Below, one piece after another: positions 54,549 through 63,896 of a stretch of DNA of 64,000 nt. The notes under the pieces were generated by a model that did no database searches, was not told the origin of the DNA, and was given only the letters and a program-made list of their open reading frames with translations. The stretch's first letter is position 1. Every line of letters begins with the position of its first letter. The DNA comes from Neisseria leonii (GTDB lineage Bacteria > Pseudomonadota > Gammaproteobacteria > Burkholderiales > Neisseriaceae), in assembly GCF_028776105.2 (NCBI RefSeq), contig NZ_CP145606.1, forward strand, positions 1,860,001 through 1,924,000, in the 5' to 3' direction. Both the position numbers and the translations under genes were made by a program.

Positions 54549-55076
54549 GGTTTCAACCGTATCCGGAGCATACGGGGACCGTGCGCAGCCACTCAGAATC
54601 GGCGGGATAAAGACATGGCCGGGTTCCTTTGAATTTAACGGATGATAAATAAAGGAACTCGAATTGGGCTGACGCCAGTGATGATGACTGTAATCCAAAG
54701 ATAACGTGAAGTTTTGTTAAGTTTCTTTGAGTTTATAATATATAAGGCCGTCTGAAAACGGCAAGTTGCCGCACGGCAAAAAGAGGCTGACGCCAATGTG
54801 CTGTTGTCGGGTATGGTGTCATGATAAAAGTGTTACCAGCTGAAACAGAGTCATGGCTAAAATCCTTTATTCGGTTATTTAACCATAATCACTGAATATT
54901 TTTACTGCACTTGTCTGAAAAATAAATAGCTTGCTGCACCGATTGGGACATGCCCGTGTGGCGGGCATGGGTGCTGTTGCCTGCCGATTGTGCTTTCAGA
55001 CGGCATCCATAAGGATCGGGGAGCAGTTTGGTTATGCGGGCAGGCTGCTCTGTGATGGAGATAAGGAAGAAGAAAG
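54549..55076. other. Gene-free region with direct and inverted repeats
   Basis: About 530 bases without a supportable gene. GGCTGACGCCA occurs at 54667-54677 and 54785-54795, and GTTCCTTT/AAAGGAAC frame 54622-54657. A TATAAT box lies at 54734-54739 just before a single DUS, and a hairpin (CATGCCCG/CGGGCATG) at 54949-54969. It might be the scar of a mobile element or hold a small RNA. Confidence 0.5.
54949..54969. repeat. Perfect 8-bp stem with 5-base loop
   Basis: CATGCCCG-TGTGG-CGGGCATG, 108 bases before the histidine phosphatase gene. No T-run, so a terminator is unlikely. Confidence 0.5.
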
Positions 55077-55775
55077 ATGACTTTGGAGGTATATTTGGTG
55101 CGCCACGGGAAGACGGTGTTCAATACCGTCGGGCGGTTGCAGGGGTGGAGCGATTCGCCGCTGACACCGCAGGGGCGGCAGGCGGCGGAGGCGTTGGGGC
55201 GCGGTTTGGCTTTGCACGGCGTCCGTTTTGACGCAGCTTTTTCGAGTACGTCGCCGAGGGCGGCGGATACGGCCCGGCTGGTGTTGCAGCATGGCGGGCA
55301 GGGAGATTTGGCGCTCGGTCAGCTGGCGGATTGGCGCGAATACGGTTTCGGCGGTTTCGAGGGGGAGCTGGTATCGGTGCTGCACGATAAGCTGGCTTCG
55401 GTTTTGGGGTTTGCCGACCGAGAAAGCTGGCTGACGGCTTACCGCAGTGCCGACCGGCATTTGCTGGCCGATGCAGTGGCGGCTTTGGACGGGTTGGGTT
55501 TGGCGGAAAATGAGGCGGCTTTTGTGGCGCGTCTGCGGCGGGGCATGGCGGAGGTGGTAAACCGCAGCGGCGGGCGGGGACGGGTGCTGGTGGTGGCGCA
55601 CGGTATGGCGATTACGGCAGTTTTGAAGCAGATTGATTTTTCGGTAATCGATTATCGGAGTGTGCCGAATGTGAGTGTGTCGCGTTTGGTGTTTGCCGAC
55701 GGGGTGTGGTCGGTGGTTTCGGTGGGGGAGATGCAATGGGCGCAGGCAGGCGGTGCCGGTGCGGAAGGGGAGTAG
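55077..55775 (+). CDS. Histidine phosphatase family protein (phosphoglycerate-mutase-like)
   Basis: A 232-residue cytoplasmic phosphatase or mutase of the branch-1 superfamily. The phospho-accepting histidine is in YLVRHGKTVFN, SSTSPRAADTARL follows, and the second histidine is in VVAHGMAITAVL. The length and the WREYGFGGFEGE segment fit broad-specificity phosphatases better than glycolytic GpmA. AAGGAAGAAG precedes the ATG. Single gene with a DUS terminator shared with the convergent carrier. Confidence 0.88.
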   Translation: MTLEVYLVRHGKTVFNTVGRLQGWSDSPLTPQGRQAAEALGRGLALHGVRFDAAFSSTSPRAADTARLVLQHGGQGDLALGQLADWREYGFGGFEGELVSVLHDKLASVLGFADRESWLTAYRSADRHLLADAVAALDGLGLAENEAAFVARLRRGMAEVVNRSGGRGRVLVVAHGMAITAVLKQIDFSVIDYRSVPNVSVSRLVFADGVWSVVSVGEMQWAQAGGAGAEGE

Positions 55776-55801
55776 GCTGTCCGGTTGCCCGTTGGTGGAA
55801 A

Positions 55802-55846
55802 AAAGGCCGTCTGAAAACGGGGTTGGGACGTTTTCAGACGGCCTTT
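55802..55846. terminator. Bidirectional DUS-pair terminator
   Basis: AAAGGCCGTCTGAAAACG and its complement, between two convergent genes. Confidence 0.85.
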
Positions 55847-55857
55847 GTGATTGCTTG

Positions 55858-57105
55858 TCAGCTCAGCAGTCCGGCCTGATGGATTAAGAACAGCAGAGTG
55901 AAGCCGCTCAGAAAGGCCAGACCGATCCAAGCCAGCCACAGCAGCCAAGGTTGCAGCGGCGTTTCGCCTTTGCGCACCAGGCTCAGGTTCAGCCATGCGA
56001 ACACGGGCGCGCTGACAAAAGCGGCAATCATGGCGAATTTGAGCATGGCCAGTACCGCGCCTTTGAAGAACAGAATCACGCACAAGCCCGCCACAGCGGC
56101 AAAGATAATCCAGTAACTCAAAATGCGGTTGGACGAGAACGGCTTGCCGGTAATCAGGCGCAGCGATTCCATATTGGTGCGCGAATAGCCGTCAATCACG
56201 GTGATGGTGGTGCCGTACATGCAGGCAAAAGCAATAAAGGCCACCAGATAGCGCGACCATTCGCCGATGGTGGCGGTGTACATTTCAATCAGCTGGCCGA
56301 CATAAGCACCGCCTGCCATTTTGACTTCCGTGCCCGAGCCGTACTGCACCAGCACGCCCAAAGCCAGAAAAACCAGTGCCAGCACAGCGGTGCCGATGTA
56401 GCCGACATTGAAGTCGAGTATACCGTCGCGGTAGCTGACTTTTTCCAGTTTGTTTTTGGCGGCACTCCATTGCGAACCGATGGTGGAAATTTCAATCGGG
56501 GCGGGCATCCAGCCCACCAGCGCCACAATAAAGGCCAGTGCGCCCAAATTCCACGGACTGGGTTCGACAAACCCCGGCTGCATCTGCGAACCTTTGGCAG
56601 CGGCAATCGCTACGGCGGCCACGGTGGTAATGGTAAGGCTGATCATAATGATTTTGGACAGGCGATCCACCGCACGGTAAGGGCCGATTAACAGCAGCAG
56701 CACGGAAGAAGCCAAAACGGCTGCCGACAACTCGTTCATCGACCACTGGCCGGGCAGGATAAAGCCGAGAATCGCCGCGCACAGCATGGAAACGGCAGCC
56801 GTATTGATGACGGCGGCGAACAGGTTCAGGATGAAGAAAACCCACAAATATACGCGGCTTTTCTGCGCATAACCTTCCAAAAGGGTTTGGCCTGTGGTCA
56901 GCGTATATTGCGGGCCGAAGCGGAAAAACGGATATTTGAACAGATTGGCCAAAACAATAATCAGTGCCAGCTGCCAGCCGTAAAGCGCGCCGGCCTGAGT
57001 AGAGGCAATCAGGTGCGACCCGCCGACGGCCGCAGAGGCCATCATGATGCCCGGCCCCATGGCACGGATACGCTGCTGCCAGTGTGTTGAAGTGTGATTC
57101 GTCAT
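55858..57105 (-). CDS. NRAMP-related membrane transporter
   Basis: A 415-residue protein with about eleven hydrophobic segments arranged as in the NRAMP (MntH) family: GPGIMMASAAVGGSHLIAST, QAGALYGWQLALIIVLANL, and GWMPAPIEIST in segment 6. The canonical metal motifs DPGN (segment 1) and MPH (segment 6) are replaced here by AVGGSH and MPAP. So it may not carry Mn or Fe in the usual way, and Mg or another substrate is possible. Single gene with its own DUS terminator. Confidence 0.82.
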   Translation of the reverse strand: MTNHTSTHWQQRIRAMGPGIMMASAAVGGSHLIASTQAGALYGWQLALIIVLANLFKYPFFRFGPQYTLTTGQTLLEGYAQKSRVYLWVFFILNLFAAVINTAAVSMLCAAILGFILPGQWSMNELSAAVLASSVLLLLIGPYRAVDRLSKIIMISLTITTVAAVAIAAAKGSQMQPGFVEPSPWNLGALAFIVALVGWMPAPIEISTIGSQWSAAKNKLEKVSYRDGILDFNVGYIGTAVLALVFLALGVLVQYGSGTEVKMAGGAYVGQLIEMYTATIGEWSRYLVAFIAFACMYGTTITVIDGYSRTNMESLRLITGKPFSSNRILSYWIIFAAVAGLCVILFFKGAVLAMLKFAMIAAFVSAPVFAWLNLSLVRKGETPLQPWLLWLAWIGLAFLSGFTLLFLIHQAGLLS

Positions 57106-57195
57106 TTTAATATAGGTTAAAGTTTGCTAACAAAAGTGATTATAGGGTAATTTGTGCTGATGCACTATTTTAAAAAATGTTTTGAATACACTTGG

Positions 57196-58965
57196 TTATT
57201 GAATTAGAGCCGCATGAAACAGCCCGCGCAGCGCGTTGCTCAGGCGGATTTCTTCCGCGTTTTCCAGCATCGGGCGGTCGATTTCGGCTTCCATCACGCG
57301 GTTGCAGCCCAGATAATGCTGCGGGTCGGCCAGCACGGCTTGGCGCATCACGCCGTTCAATATCGGCAGTCCGGCCGCCGGGGTGTACCAACGCCCGCCG
57401 CTTTTGACAAACACATTGCTGCGCCCGCCTTCGAGCAGACGGCCTTGGCGGTCGAAACACAGCATATCGAATGCGCCGTGTTGTTCGGCCGTCTGCCAGA
57501 GCGTGTCTAAGTCTCCGCGCCGGTCGGTTTTGAAACGGCGCGTCCAGTCGGTTGCGGCCGCCTGACCACTGACCATCACATGCTGCGGGCGGGAAAAGTC
57601 GGCAAACGGGCGGCATTCAAACTGCCAGCCGTCGCGGTTGAGGGTGATTTTGCCGCGCAAAAGGCCGTCTGAACGGGCAATGTGCTGTTGTACCTGACGG
57701 GGCAGTTCCGCCGGCCACGCCAGATTTAAGGCGGCCGCCGCCGTTTTCAGACGGCCTAAATGGCGCGCCAGCAGGGGTGCGCGGCCGTTTTCGATGCGCA
57801 GGGTCTCGAACAGGCCGAAAGTCGGGCGCAAATCGGTCAGAAAACGCGCTTTCCAGCCGCATTCGCGATATTCGCTTTCCGCTTCGCTGTCGCTGACAAT
57901 GCCGGAACCGACACCGTAAACCCCTGCCCGTACGCCGTCCTGTTCTTCGCCCAAAGTCAGCGTGCGGATCACCACATTCAATACGCCCGACACGCCGCCG
58001 TCGTCTGTGGCCGCCAAATGGCCGATGCTGCCGGTGTAAAGGCCGCGCGGCGCATGTTCCAGACGGCCGATAATCTCCATGCTCATACGCTTGGGCGCGC
58101 CGGTAATCGAGCCGCAGGGGAAGGCGGCGCGGAAAATGTCGGCTGCCGAAACATCGGGGCGCAAATCGGCTTCGATGCGCGAAGTCATCTGCCAGACGCT
58201 GCCGAAGCGGCCGACTCGGAACGGTTCGGGTACGCGCACCCCGCCCGTTTGCGCCAGTTTGCCCAAATCGTTGCGCAGCAGATCGACAATCATCACATTT
58301 TCGGCGCGGTTTTTCGGGTCGGCCTGCAATGCGCGGGCACGGGCTTCGTCCTGCCCGTCGCCGAGAAACGGCGCGGTACCTTTCATCGGCTCGGTTTCCG
58401 CCCGCCCCTTGCCGTCCAGCCGCAGAAAGAGTTCGGGCGAAAAACACAGTGTCCAGCTTTCTTTGCCCGCCGCATCGGGCAGGCAGCCCAAAAATGCGTA
58501 AGGCACGGGCTGGCGCAGACGGCGGTAGAGCGCGACCGGGCAGCCGTAGGCGTTCAGATGCAGGCGGGTGGTGTAGTTGATTTGGTAGGTGTCGCCGCGC
58601 GCAATGGCTGCCTGCACGGCGGCAACGTCCGTCAGGTACTGCGTACGGCCGGTCTGCATCTGCGGCGTGCCGATGGCGGCCTCGCCCCGGCCGTTTTCAG
58701 CCAGCCACTGCACGGCATCGACCGCTGTTTTTTTGCCGAACCAGTGCAGCGCGAGCCGCCCGCCCGCATCGGGCAGGCTGAGCAGCGGCAGGCCGAATTC
58801 GTAATCGGCCAGAACCACGGCGTGCAGGCCGTCTGCCCGACCTGCCGCCAGACGCGCATCGAGCGTATCCAGATCGGCGGCTGTCAGAAAGTCGGCAGAC
58901 TGCCAGGATTCAAACAGAAGGGCGCGGCCGCAGACGGCATCATCGAGTAGGGCGAAATAATTCAT
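57196..58965 (-). CDS. pabBC: Aminodeoxychorismate synthase component I fused to 4-amino-4-deoxychorismate lyase
   Basis: Makes p-aminobenzoate for folate in one polypeptide of 589 residues. Residues 1-360 are the chorismate-binding PabB domain (EPMKGTAPFLGDG, MIVDLLRNDLGKLA, FPCGSITGAPKRMSMEI, YTGSIGHL). The rest is a class IV PLP lyase (PTFGLFETLRIENG, the lysine-bearing RFKTDRRGDLD, GGRSNVFVKSGG). Separate pabB and pabC genes are usual in enterobacteria; fusions occur elsewhere. An amidase subunit (PabA) must be encoded outside the window. Confidence 0.92.
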   Translation of the reverse strand: MNYFALLDDAVCGRALLFESWQSADFLTAADLDTLDARLAAGRADGLHAVVLADYEFGLPLLSLPDAGGRLALHWFGKKTAVDAVQWLAENGRGEAAIGTPQMQTGRTQYLTDVAAVQAAIARGDTYQINYTTRLHLNAYGCPVALYRRLRQPVPYAFLGCLPDAAGKESWTLCFSPELFLRLDGKGRAETEPMKGTAPFLGDGQDEARARALQADPKNRAENVMIVDLLRNDLGKLAQTGGVRVPEPFRVGRFGSVWQMTSRIEADLRPDVSAADIFRAAFPCGSITGAPKRMSMEIIGRLEHAPRGLYTGSIGHLAATDDGGVSGVLNVVIRTLTLGEEQDGVRAGVYGVGSGIVSDSEAESEYRECGWKARFLTDLRPTFGLFETLRIENGRAPLLARHLGRLKTAAAALNLAWPAELPRQVQQHIARSDGLLRGKITLNRDGWQFECRPFADFSRPQHVMVSGQAAATDWTRRFKTDRRGDLDTLWQTAEQHGAFDMLCFDRQGRLLEGGRSNVFVKSGGRWYTPAAGLPILNGVMRQAVLADPQHYLGCNRVMEAEIDRPMLENAEEIRLSNALRGLFHAALIQ

Positions 58966-59124
58966 GACAGGGATAAGGCGGAATGAAAGTGCAATTATAC
59001 GGCAAAGAGGCGGCAGGTTCGGCCTGACACAATGGATTCATCTAAGTAAAGGGGCTGCCCGACAGATTGGGTCGGGGTACAATAGGCATACCGACAATCT
59101 GTCATAATATCGGAAGGAGGAACC

Positions 59125-60054
59125 GTGAACGAACACCAATTACAGCCGTTTGAAAAAATCGATATTTCCGATCAGCCGGACCGGCTGAAAGTCTTTGAAT
59201 CGCAGGTGTTGCAGCATGATGGCAGCGTCAGCGGCGAAGATTCCGGCAGTGCGCCGCTGCCCGAGGCCTACCCCTACCGCACACGCATGAGCCGCAAGGT
59301 TTATGAGAAAGAAAAGAAAAAGCTGCAAATCGAACTGCTGAAAGTGCAAAGCTGGGTGAAAGATTCGGGCGAGCGCATCGTATCGCTGTTCGAGGGGCGC
59401 GATGCGGCGGGCAAGGGCGGTACGATCAAACGCTTTATGGAGCATTTGAACCCGCGCGGCGCGCGCGTGGTGGCCTTGGAAAAACCCACCGAAACCGAAA
59501 AAGGCCAATGGTATTTCCAACGCTATATCCAAAACCTGCCCACAGCGGGCGAAATGGTGTTTTTCGACCGCTCATGGTACAACCGCGCCGGTGTCGAGCG
59601 TGTGATGGGCTTTTGCGAGCCGCACGAATATCTGCTGTTTATGCGCCAAACGCCCGAATTTGAGCGTATGCTGGTATCCAGCGGCATTCATCTGTTCAAA
59701 TTCTGGTTTTCCGTCAGCCGGGAAGAGCAGCTGCGCCGCTTTATTTCCCGCCGCGACGATCCGCTGAAACACTGGAAGCTGTCGCCTGTGGATATTCAGT
59801 CGCTCGACCGCTGGGACGACTACACCGAAGCGAAAAACGCCATGTTTTTCCACACCCACACGGGCGATGCGCCGTGGACGATTATCAAGTCCGACGACAA
59901 AAAACGCGCCCGCCTGAACTGTATCCGCTATTTCCTGCACCAGCTCGATTATCCGGGCAAAGACGCGAAAGCCATCGGCAGGGTGGATCCGCTGATTGTG
60001 CGCGTGCCGGGCACACAGTTTACCGACAACAATTTCGATGTGATTGCCGATTAA
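59125..60054 (+). CDS. ppk2: Polyphosphate kinase 2 (PPK2 family)
   Basis: Transfers phosphate between polyphosphate and nucleoside diphosphates. The 309-residue P-loop protein has Walker A in EGRDAAGKGGTIKRF, Walker B FFDRSWYNRAG, the lid region with EEQLRRFISRRDDPLKHWKLS and DIQSLDRWDDYTEAKNAM. The short form with one domain matches class I. The GTG start follows AGGAGG. It may regenerate ATP or GTP from polyphosphate; the direction cannot be told from sequence. Confidence 0.92.
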   Translation: MNEHQLQPFEKIDISDQPDRLKVFESQVLQHDGSVSGEDSGSAPLPEAYPYRTRMSRKVYEKEKKKLQIELLKVQSWVKDSGERIVSLFEGRDAAGKGGTIKRFMEHLNPRGARVVALEKPTETEKGQWYFQRYIQNLPTAGEMVFFDRSWYNRAGVERVMGFCEPHEYLLFMRQTPEFERMLVSSGIHLFKFWFSVSREEQLRRFISRRDDPLKHWKLSPVDIQSLDRWDDYTEAKNAMFFHTHTGDAPWTIIKSDDKKRARLNCIRYFLHQLDYPGKDAKAIGRVDPLIVRVPGTQFTDNNFDVIAD

Positions 60055-60125
60055 GACGGCCTGATCCGCACGGCGGGGAACCGAGTGTTTGTTCTAGTCC
60101 GCTCGTTTCCCCGCCGGTATTCCGT

Positions 60126-60131
60126 TATAAT
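60126..60131 (+). promoter_or_regulatory. -10 box of the fabI promoter
   Basis: TATAAT 33 bases before the fabI ATG; the -35 region is weak. Confidence 0.5.
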
Positions 60132-60164
60132 GGCGCGGTTTGATTGTGATAAAGGATAAAGATC

Positions 60165-60947
60165 ATGGGTTTTCTGCAAGGTAAAAAAATTCTGATTACC
60201 GGCATGATTTCCGAGCGTTCCATTGCCTACGGCATCGCCAAAGCCTGCCGGGAGCAGGGCGCGGAGCTGGCGTTTACCTATGTGGTGGACAAGCTGGAAG
60301 AGCGTGTGCGCAAAATGGCGGCCGAATTGGGTTCCGGTCTGGTATTCCGCTGCGATGTGCAGAGCGATGCCGAAATCGAAGCCCTGTTTGCCGGATTGGG
60401 GCAGTCTTGGGACGGTTTGGACGGCTTGGTGCACGCGATTGCGTTTGCGCCGCGTGAAGCACTCAACGGCGATTTTCTCGACAGCATCAGCCGCGACGCT
60501 TTCCAAACCGCACACGACGTATCCGCTTACAGCCTGCCCGCGCTGGTGAAAGCCGCGCGTCCGATGATGCGCGGCCGTCAGGCCGCCGTGGTGGCCCTGT
60601 CGTATTTGGGTGCGGTGCGCGCGGTGCCGAACTACAACGTGATGGGTTTGGCCAAAGCCAGTCTGGAAGCCGCCATCCGCTTTACTGCCGCTTCTGTCGG
60701 CCGCGAAGGTATCCGCTGCAACGGTATTTCCGCCGGTCCGATTAAAACGCTGGCGGCCGCCGGTATCGCCGATTTCGGCAAACTGCTCAGTCATGTGGCC
60801 GAACAAAATCCGCTGGGCCGCAACGTGACCATCGAAGAAGTCGGCAATACCGCCGCTTTCCTGCTCTCTGATCTGGCTTCGGGCATCACGGGCGAGATTA
60901 CCTATGTAGACGGCGGTTACAGCGTGTGCGCTTTGAGCGAAGTATAA
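60165..60947 (+). CDS. fabI: Enoyl-ACP reductase FabI
   Basis: Last step of each fatty acid elongation cycle, NADH-dependent. The 260 residues have the SDR features: KKILITGMISERSIAYGIAKA at the cofactor site, LVHAIAFAP and the catalytic YxxxxxxK in PNYNVMGLAKASLEA. The C-terminal NVTIEEVGNTAAFLLSDLASGITGEITYVDGGYS is family-typical. FabI is the target of triclosan-type inhibitors. Single gene. Confidence 0.96.
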   Translation: MGFLQGKKILITGMISERSIAYGIAKACREQGAELAFTYVVDKLEERVRKMAAELGSGLVFRCDVQSDAEIEALFAGLGQSWDGLDGLVHAIAFAPREALNGDFLDSISRDAFQTAHDVSAYSLPALVKAARPMMRGRQAAVVALSYLGAVRAVPNYNVMGLAKASLEAAIRFTAASVGREGIRCNGISAGPIKTLAAAGIADFGKLLSHVAEQNPLGRNVTIEEVGNTAAFLLSDLASGITGEITYVDGGYSVCALSEV

Positions 60948-61119
60948 GTCCGCCAAACGGCAGGCCGTCTGAATCCGTGCGGTACGGCGGCATGGACAAG
61001 CCGCCGGTTCTGCTGTAACCTTGCCGCACAACTGATTCCAACAATACCAAGATCGGGCATGGACGGCACGGTTTTCAGGCCGTCCGAAAAATGCCCGTTT
61101 CACATTTTTAGGAAAGATT

Positions 61120-61554
61120 ATGTCAATCAAACAAGAATTTAAAGATTTCATCATGCGCGGCAACGTGGTCGATCTGGCCGTCGGTATGGTGGTGGGTACG
61201 GCGTTTTCCGGCATCGTGAAATCGCTGGTGGACGATGTAATTATGCCGCCGATCGGCCTGCTGCTGGGCGGTGTGGACTTCTCCAACCTGTTTCTGACGC
61301 TCAAAGACGGCGTTCCCGCGCCTGAGGCCGGTTATGCTACATTGGAAGCGGCCAAAGCCGCCGGTGCGGTTACGGTCAATGTCGGCCTGTTTATCAACAG
61401 CGTTATCAGCTTTCTGATTATCGCAGCTGCCATTTTTGCCGTGGTCAAAGCCCTCAATGCCTTGAAACGAAAAGAAGAAGTGGCGGAGACTGCGGAAGAG
61501 CCGGGCGAAGATGTTCTGCTGCTGCGCGAAATCCGCGATGCTTTGAAGAAATAA
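61120..61554 (+). CDS. mscL: Large-conductance mechanosensitive channel
   Basis: Opens under membrane tension and releases solutes on osmotic downshock. The 144 residues start with the amphipathic helix KQEFKDFIMRGNVVDLAVGMVVGTAF, then the first membrane segment and VDDVIMPPIGLLLGGVDF. A periplasmic loop, the second segment (FINSVISFLIIAAAIFAVVKALN) and a charged C-terminal helix ending in LLREIRDAL follow. It complements the osmoprotectant genes at the other end of the window, though distance gives no operon link. Confidence 0.97.
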   Translation: MSIKQEFKDFIMRGNVVDLAVGMVVGTAFSGIVKSLVDDVIMPPIGLLLGGVDFSNLFLTLKDGVPAPEAGYATLEAAKAAGAVTVNVGLFINSVISFLIIAAAIFAVVKALNALKRKEEVAETAEEPGEDVLLLREIRDALKK

Positions 61555-61615
61555 CAGGGAACAATGCTTTCGGCCGCCTGTTTTCAGACGGCCTTTTTCA
61601 TACGGGAAGCGCAAG

Positions 61616-62260
61616 ATGAAAGTGGCTGTGGTGGATTACGGCATGGGCAATCTGCATTCGGTGTTCAAATCGGTGCAGGCGGCTCGGCAGAATGCGGGTT
61701 TGCAGGCGGACATTATATTGACGGCGCGGGCGGAAGACGTGGCCTCGGCCGATAAAATCGTTTTCCCCGGACAAGGCGCGATGCCCGACTGTATGGCCGC
61801 ACTCTCGCGCAGCGGTTTGGGCGAAGCCCTGACCGAAGGCTTGAAAAACAAGCCGTTTTTCGGCATTTGCGTGGGCGCGCAGCTGTTGTTCGAGCGGAGT
61901 GAAGAGGGCGATACCGACGGTTTGGCTTGGTTTGGCGGACAGGTGAAACGGTTTGCCGCCGGTCTGGCCGACGGGGCGGGCAACAAGTTGAAAGTGCCGC
62001 ACATGGGTTGGAACCGCGTCCGCCAAACCCGCCCGCACCCGCTGTTTGACGGCATTGGCGACGGCGAACGTTTTTACTTTGTCCACAGCTATTATTTCGC
62101 GCCGCAAGATGCACGGATTGTGGTGGGCGAGAGCGATTATCCCGAGCCGTTCGCCTGCGCGGTGGCGCGGGACAATGTGTTTGCCACCCAGTTTCACACC
62201 GAAAAAAGCCATCTGGCGGGTTTGCGCCTGCTGCAAAACTTTCTGAACTGGCGGCCCTAG
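61616..62260 (+). CDS. hisH: Imidazole glycerol phosphate synthase, glutaminase subunit
   Basis: Delivers ammonia from glutamine to HisF in histidine synthesis. It has 214 residues. [15 protein letters not shown] is at the N-terminus, [13 protein letters not shown] follows, the nucleophile cysteine is in [12 protein letters not shown], and the catalytic His-Glu pair in [14 protein letters not shown]. hisA follows by about 60 bases and hisF ends the cluster. A DUS lies just upstream. Confidence 0.96.
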   Translation: MKVAVVDYGMGNLHSVFKSVQAARQNAGLQADIILTARAEDVASADKIVFPGQGAMPDCMAALSRSGLGEALTEGLKNKPFFGICVGAQLLFERSEEGDTDGLAWFGGQVKRFAAGLADGAGNKLKVPHMGWNRVRQTRPHPLFDGIGDGERFYFVHSYYFAPQDARIVVGESDYPEPFACAVARDNVFATQFHTEKSHLAGLRLLQNFLNWRP

Positions 62261-62318
62261 CCGCCGCACGCTTGTGTACAATCCGTTTTCCCCCAACCCA
62301 GACAATAGAGAAAAAAAG

Positions 62319-63062
62319 ATGCTGCTGATTCCCGCGATCGATTTGAAAGACGGCCGCTGTGTGCGCCTGAAACAGGGCCTGATGGACGAGGCCACCGTAT
62401 TTTCCGACCACCCCGCACAGACGGCCGCGCATTGGTATGCACAAGGTGCGCGCCGCCTGCATCTGGTGGATTTGGACGGTGCATTTGCCGGCGAACCGAA
62501 AAACTTTCCCGCTATCCGCGAGATTCTGGCCGAAGTGGCGGCGCATATTCCCGTGCAGTTGGGCGGCGGTATCCGCGATTTGGCCACGGTGGAAAAATAC
62601 CTAGATTTGGGCTTGCGGGACGTGATTATCGGCACGGCGGCGGTAAAAAATCCCGCGTTTGTGCGCGAAGCCTGCCGCGAATTTCCCGGCCGTATCATTG
62701 TCGGCCTCGATGCCAAAGACGGCATGGTGGCGGTGGACGGTTGGGCCACGGTAACGGAGCATCATGTCATCGATTTGAGCCGCCGTTTTGAAGACGACGG
62801 GGTCAACAGCATCATTTATACCGACATCGGCCGCGACGGCATGATGAGCGGCGTGAATATCGAAGCCACGCAAAAGCTGGCCGAAGCGGTGCGCATTCCG
62901 ATTATCGCTTCGGGCGGGTTGAGTAGTTTGGACGACATCCGCGCCCTGTGCGCGGCCGAACACAGCGGCATTGCCGGTGCGATTACCGGCCGTGCGATTT
63001 ATGAAGGCAGCATCGACTTTAAAACGGCGCAGGAGCTGGCCGACCAATTGGGGCGGGCGTAA
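62319..63062 (+). CDS. hisA: Phosphoribosylformimino-AICAR-phosphate isomerase
   Basis: Fourth step of histidine synthesis, an Amadori rearrangement in a TIM barrel. The 247 residues have [19 protein letters not shown] (catalytic Asp), [21 protein letters not shown] and the second catalytic Asp in [14 protein letters not shown]. The start at 62319 gives the family N-terminus; an upstream in-frame start adds residues with no similarity. Between hisH and hisF. Confidence 0.96.
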   Translation: MLLIPAIDLKDGRCVRLKQGLMDEATVFSDHPAQTAAHWYAQGARRLHLVDLDGAFAGEPKNFPAIREILAEVAAHIPVQLGGGIRDLATVEKYLDLGLRDVIIGTAAVKNPAFVREACREFPGRIIVGLDAKDGMVAVDGWATVTEHHVIDLSRRFEDDGVNSIIYTDIGRDGMMSGVNIEATQKLAEAVRIPIIASGGLSSLDDIRALCAAEHSGIAGAITGRAIYEGSIDFKTAQELADQLGRA

Positions 63063-63128
63063 CGCGCCGCCATTTTTGCAGAAACGGTTTGAGGCCGTCT
63101 GAAACCCTATCCGGCACGGTATTGAAAT

Positions 63129-63896
63129 ATGGCATTGGCAAAACGCATTATTCCCTGTTTGGACGTCGATAACGGCCGCGTGGTCAAAGGCGTGAACTTT
63201 GTCGGCCTGCGCGATGCGGGCAATCCGGTCGATGTGGCCAAACGCTACAACGACGAAGGTGCCGACGAATTGACCTTTCTCGACATCACCGCCAGCAGCG
63301 ACAACCGCGATACCATTCTGCACGTCATCGAGCAGGTGGCCTCGCAGGTGTTTATCCCGCTGACCGTCGGCGGCGGCGTGCGCACGGTGGCCGATGTGCG
63401 CCGCCTGCTCAATGCCGGTGCCGACAAAGTGAGCATCAACACGGCAGCGGTGACCCGTCCCGAATTGGTGGACGAAGCTGCGGGTTTTTTCGGTTCGCAG
63501 GCGATTGTGGTGGCGGTCGATGCCAAAGCTGTCAATGCAGACAACTCCCGCTGGGAAGTGTTTACCCACGGCGGGCGCCATGCCACGGGGCTGGACGCGG
63601 TGGACTGGGCGCGCAATATGCAGGCGTGCGGTGCGGGCGAAATCCTGCTTACCAGCATGGACAGGGACGGCACCAAAACAGGCTTCAATCTGCCGCTGAC
63701 CCGAGCGGTCAGCCAAGCCGTCGATATTCCCGTGATTGCATCGGGCGGCGTGGGCAATGTGCAGCATTTGGTGGACGGTGTGAAAGAAGGTTTGGCCGAT
63801 GCCGTTTTGGCGGCCAGTATTTTCCATTTCGGCGAAGTGGGTATCCGCGAAGCCAAGCTGGCGATGCAGGCGGCAGGTATCGAAGTGCGGCTGTAA
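63129..63896 (+). CDS. hisF: Imidazole glycerol phosphate synthase, cyclase subunit
   Basis: Uses the ammonia from HisH to form IGP and AICAR. The 255-residue TIM barrel starts [22 protein letters not shown] with the catalytic Asp, followed by [33 protein letters not shown] and [15 protein letters not shown] with the second Asp, and [12 protein letters not shown]. hisH, hisA and hisF are in one direction. The last 100 bases of the window hold a single DUS and nothing else recognisable. Confidence 0.97.
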   Translation: MALAKRIIPCLDVDNGRVVKGVNFVGLRDAGNPVDVAKRYNDEGADELTFLDITASSDNRDTILHVIEQVASQVFIPLTVGGGVRTVADVRRLLNAGADKVSINTAAVTRPELVDEAAGFFGSQAIVVAVDAKAVNADNSRWEVFTHGGRHATGLDAVDWARNMQACGAGEILLTSMDRDGTKTGFNLPLTRAVSQAVDIPVIASGGVGNVQHLVDGVKEGLADAVLAASIFHFGEVGIREAKLAMQAAGIEVRL

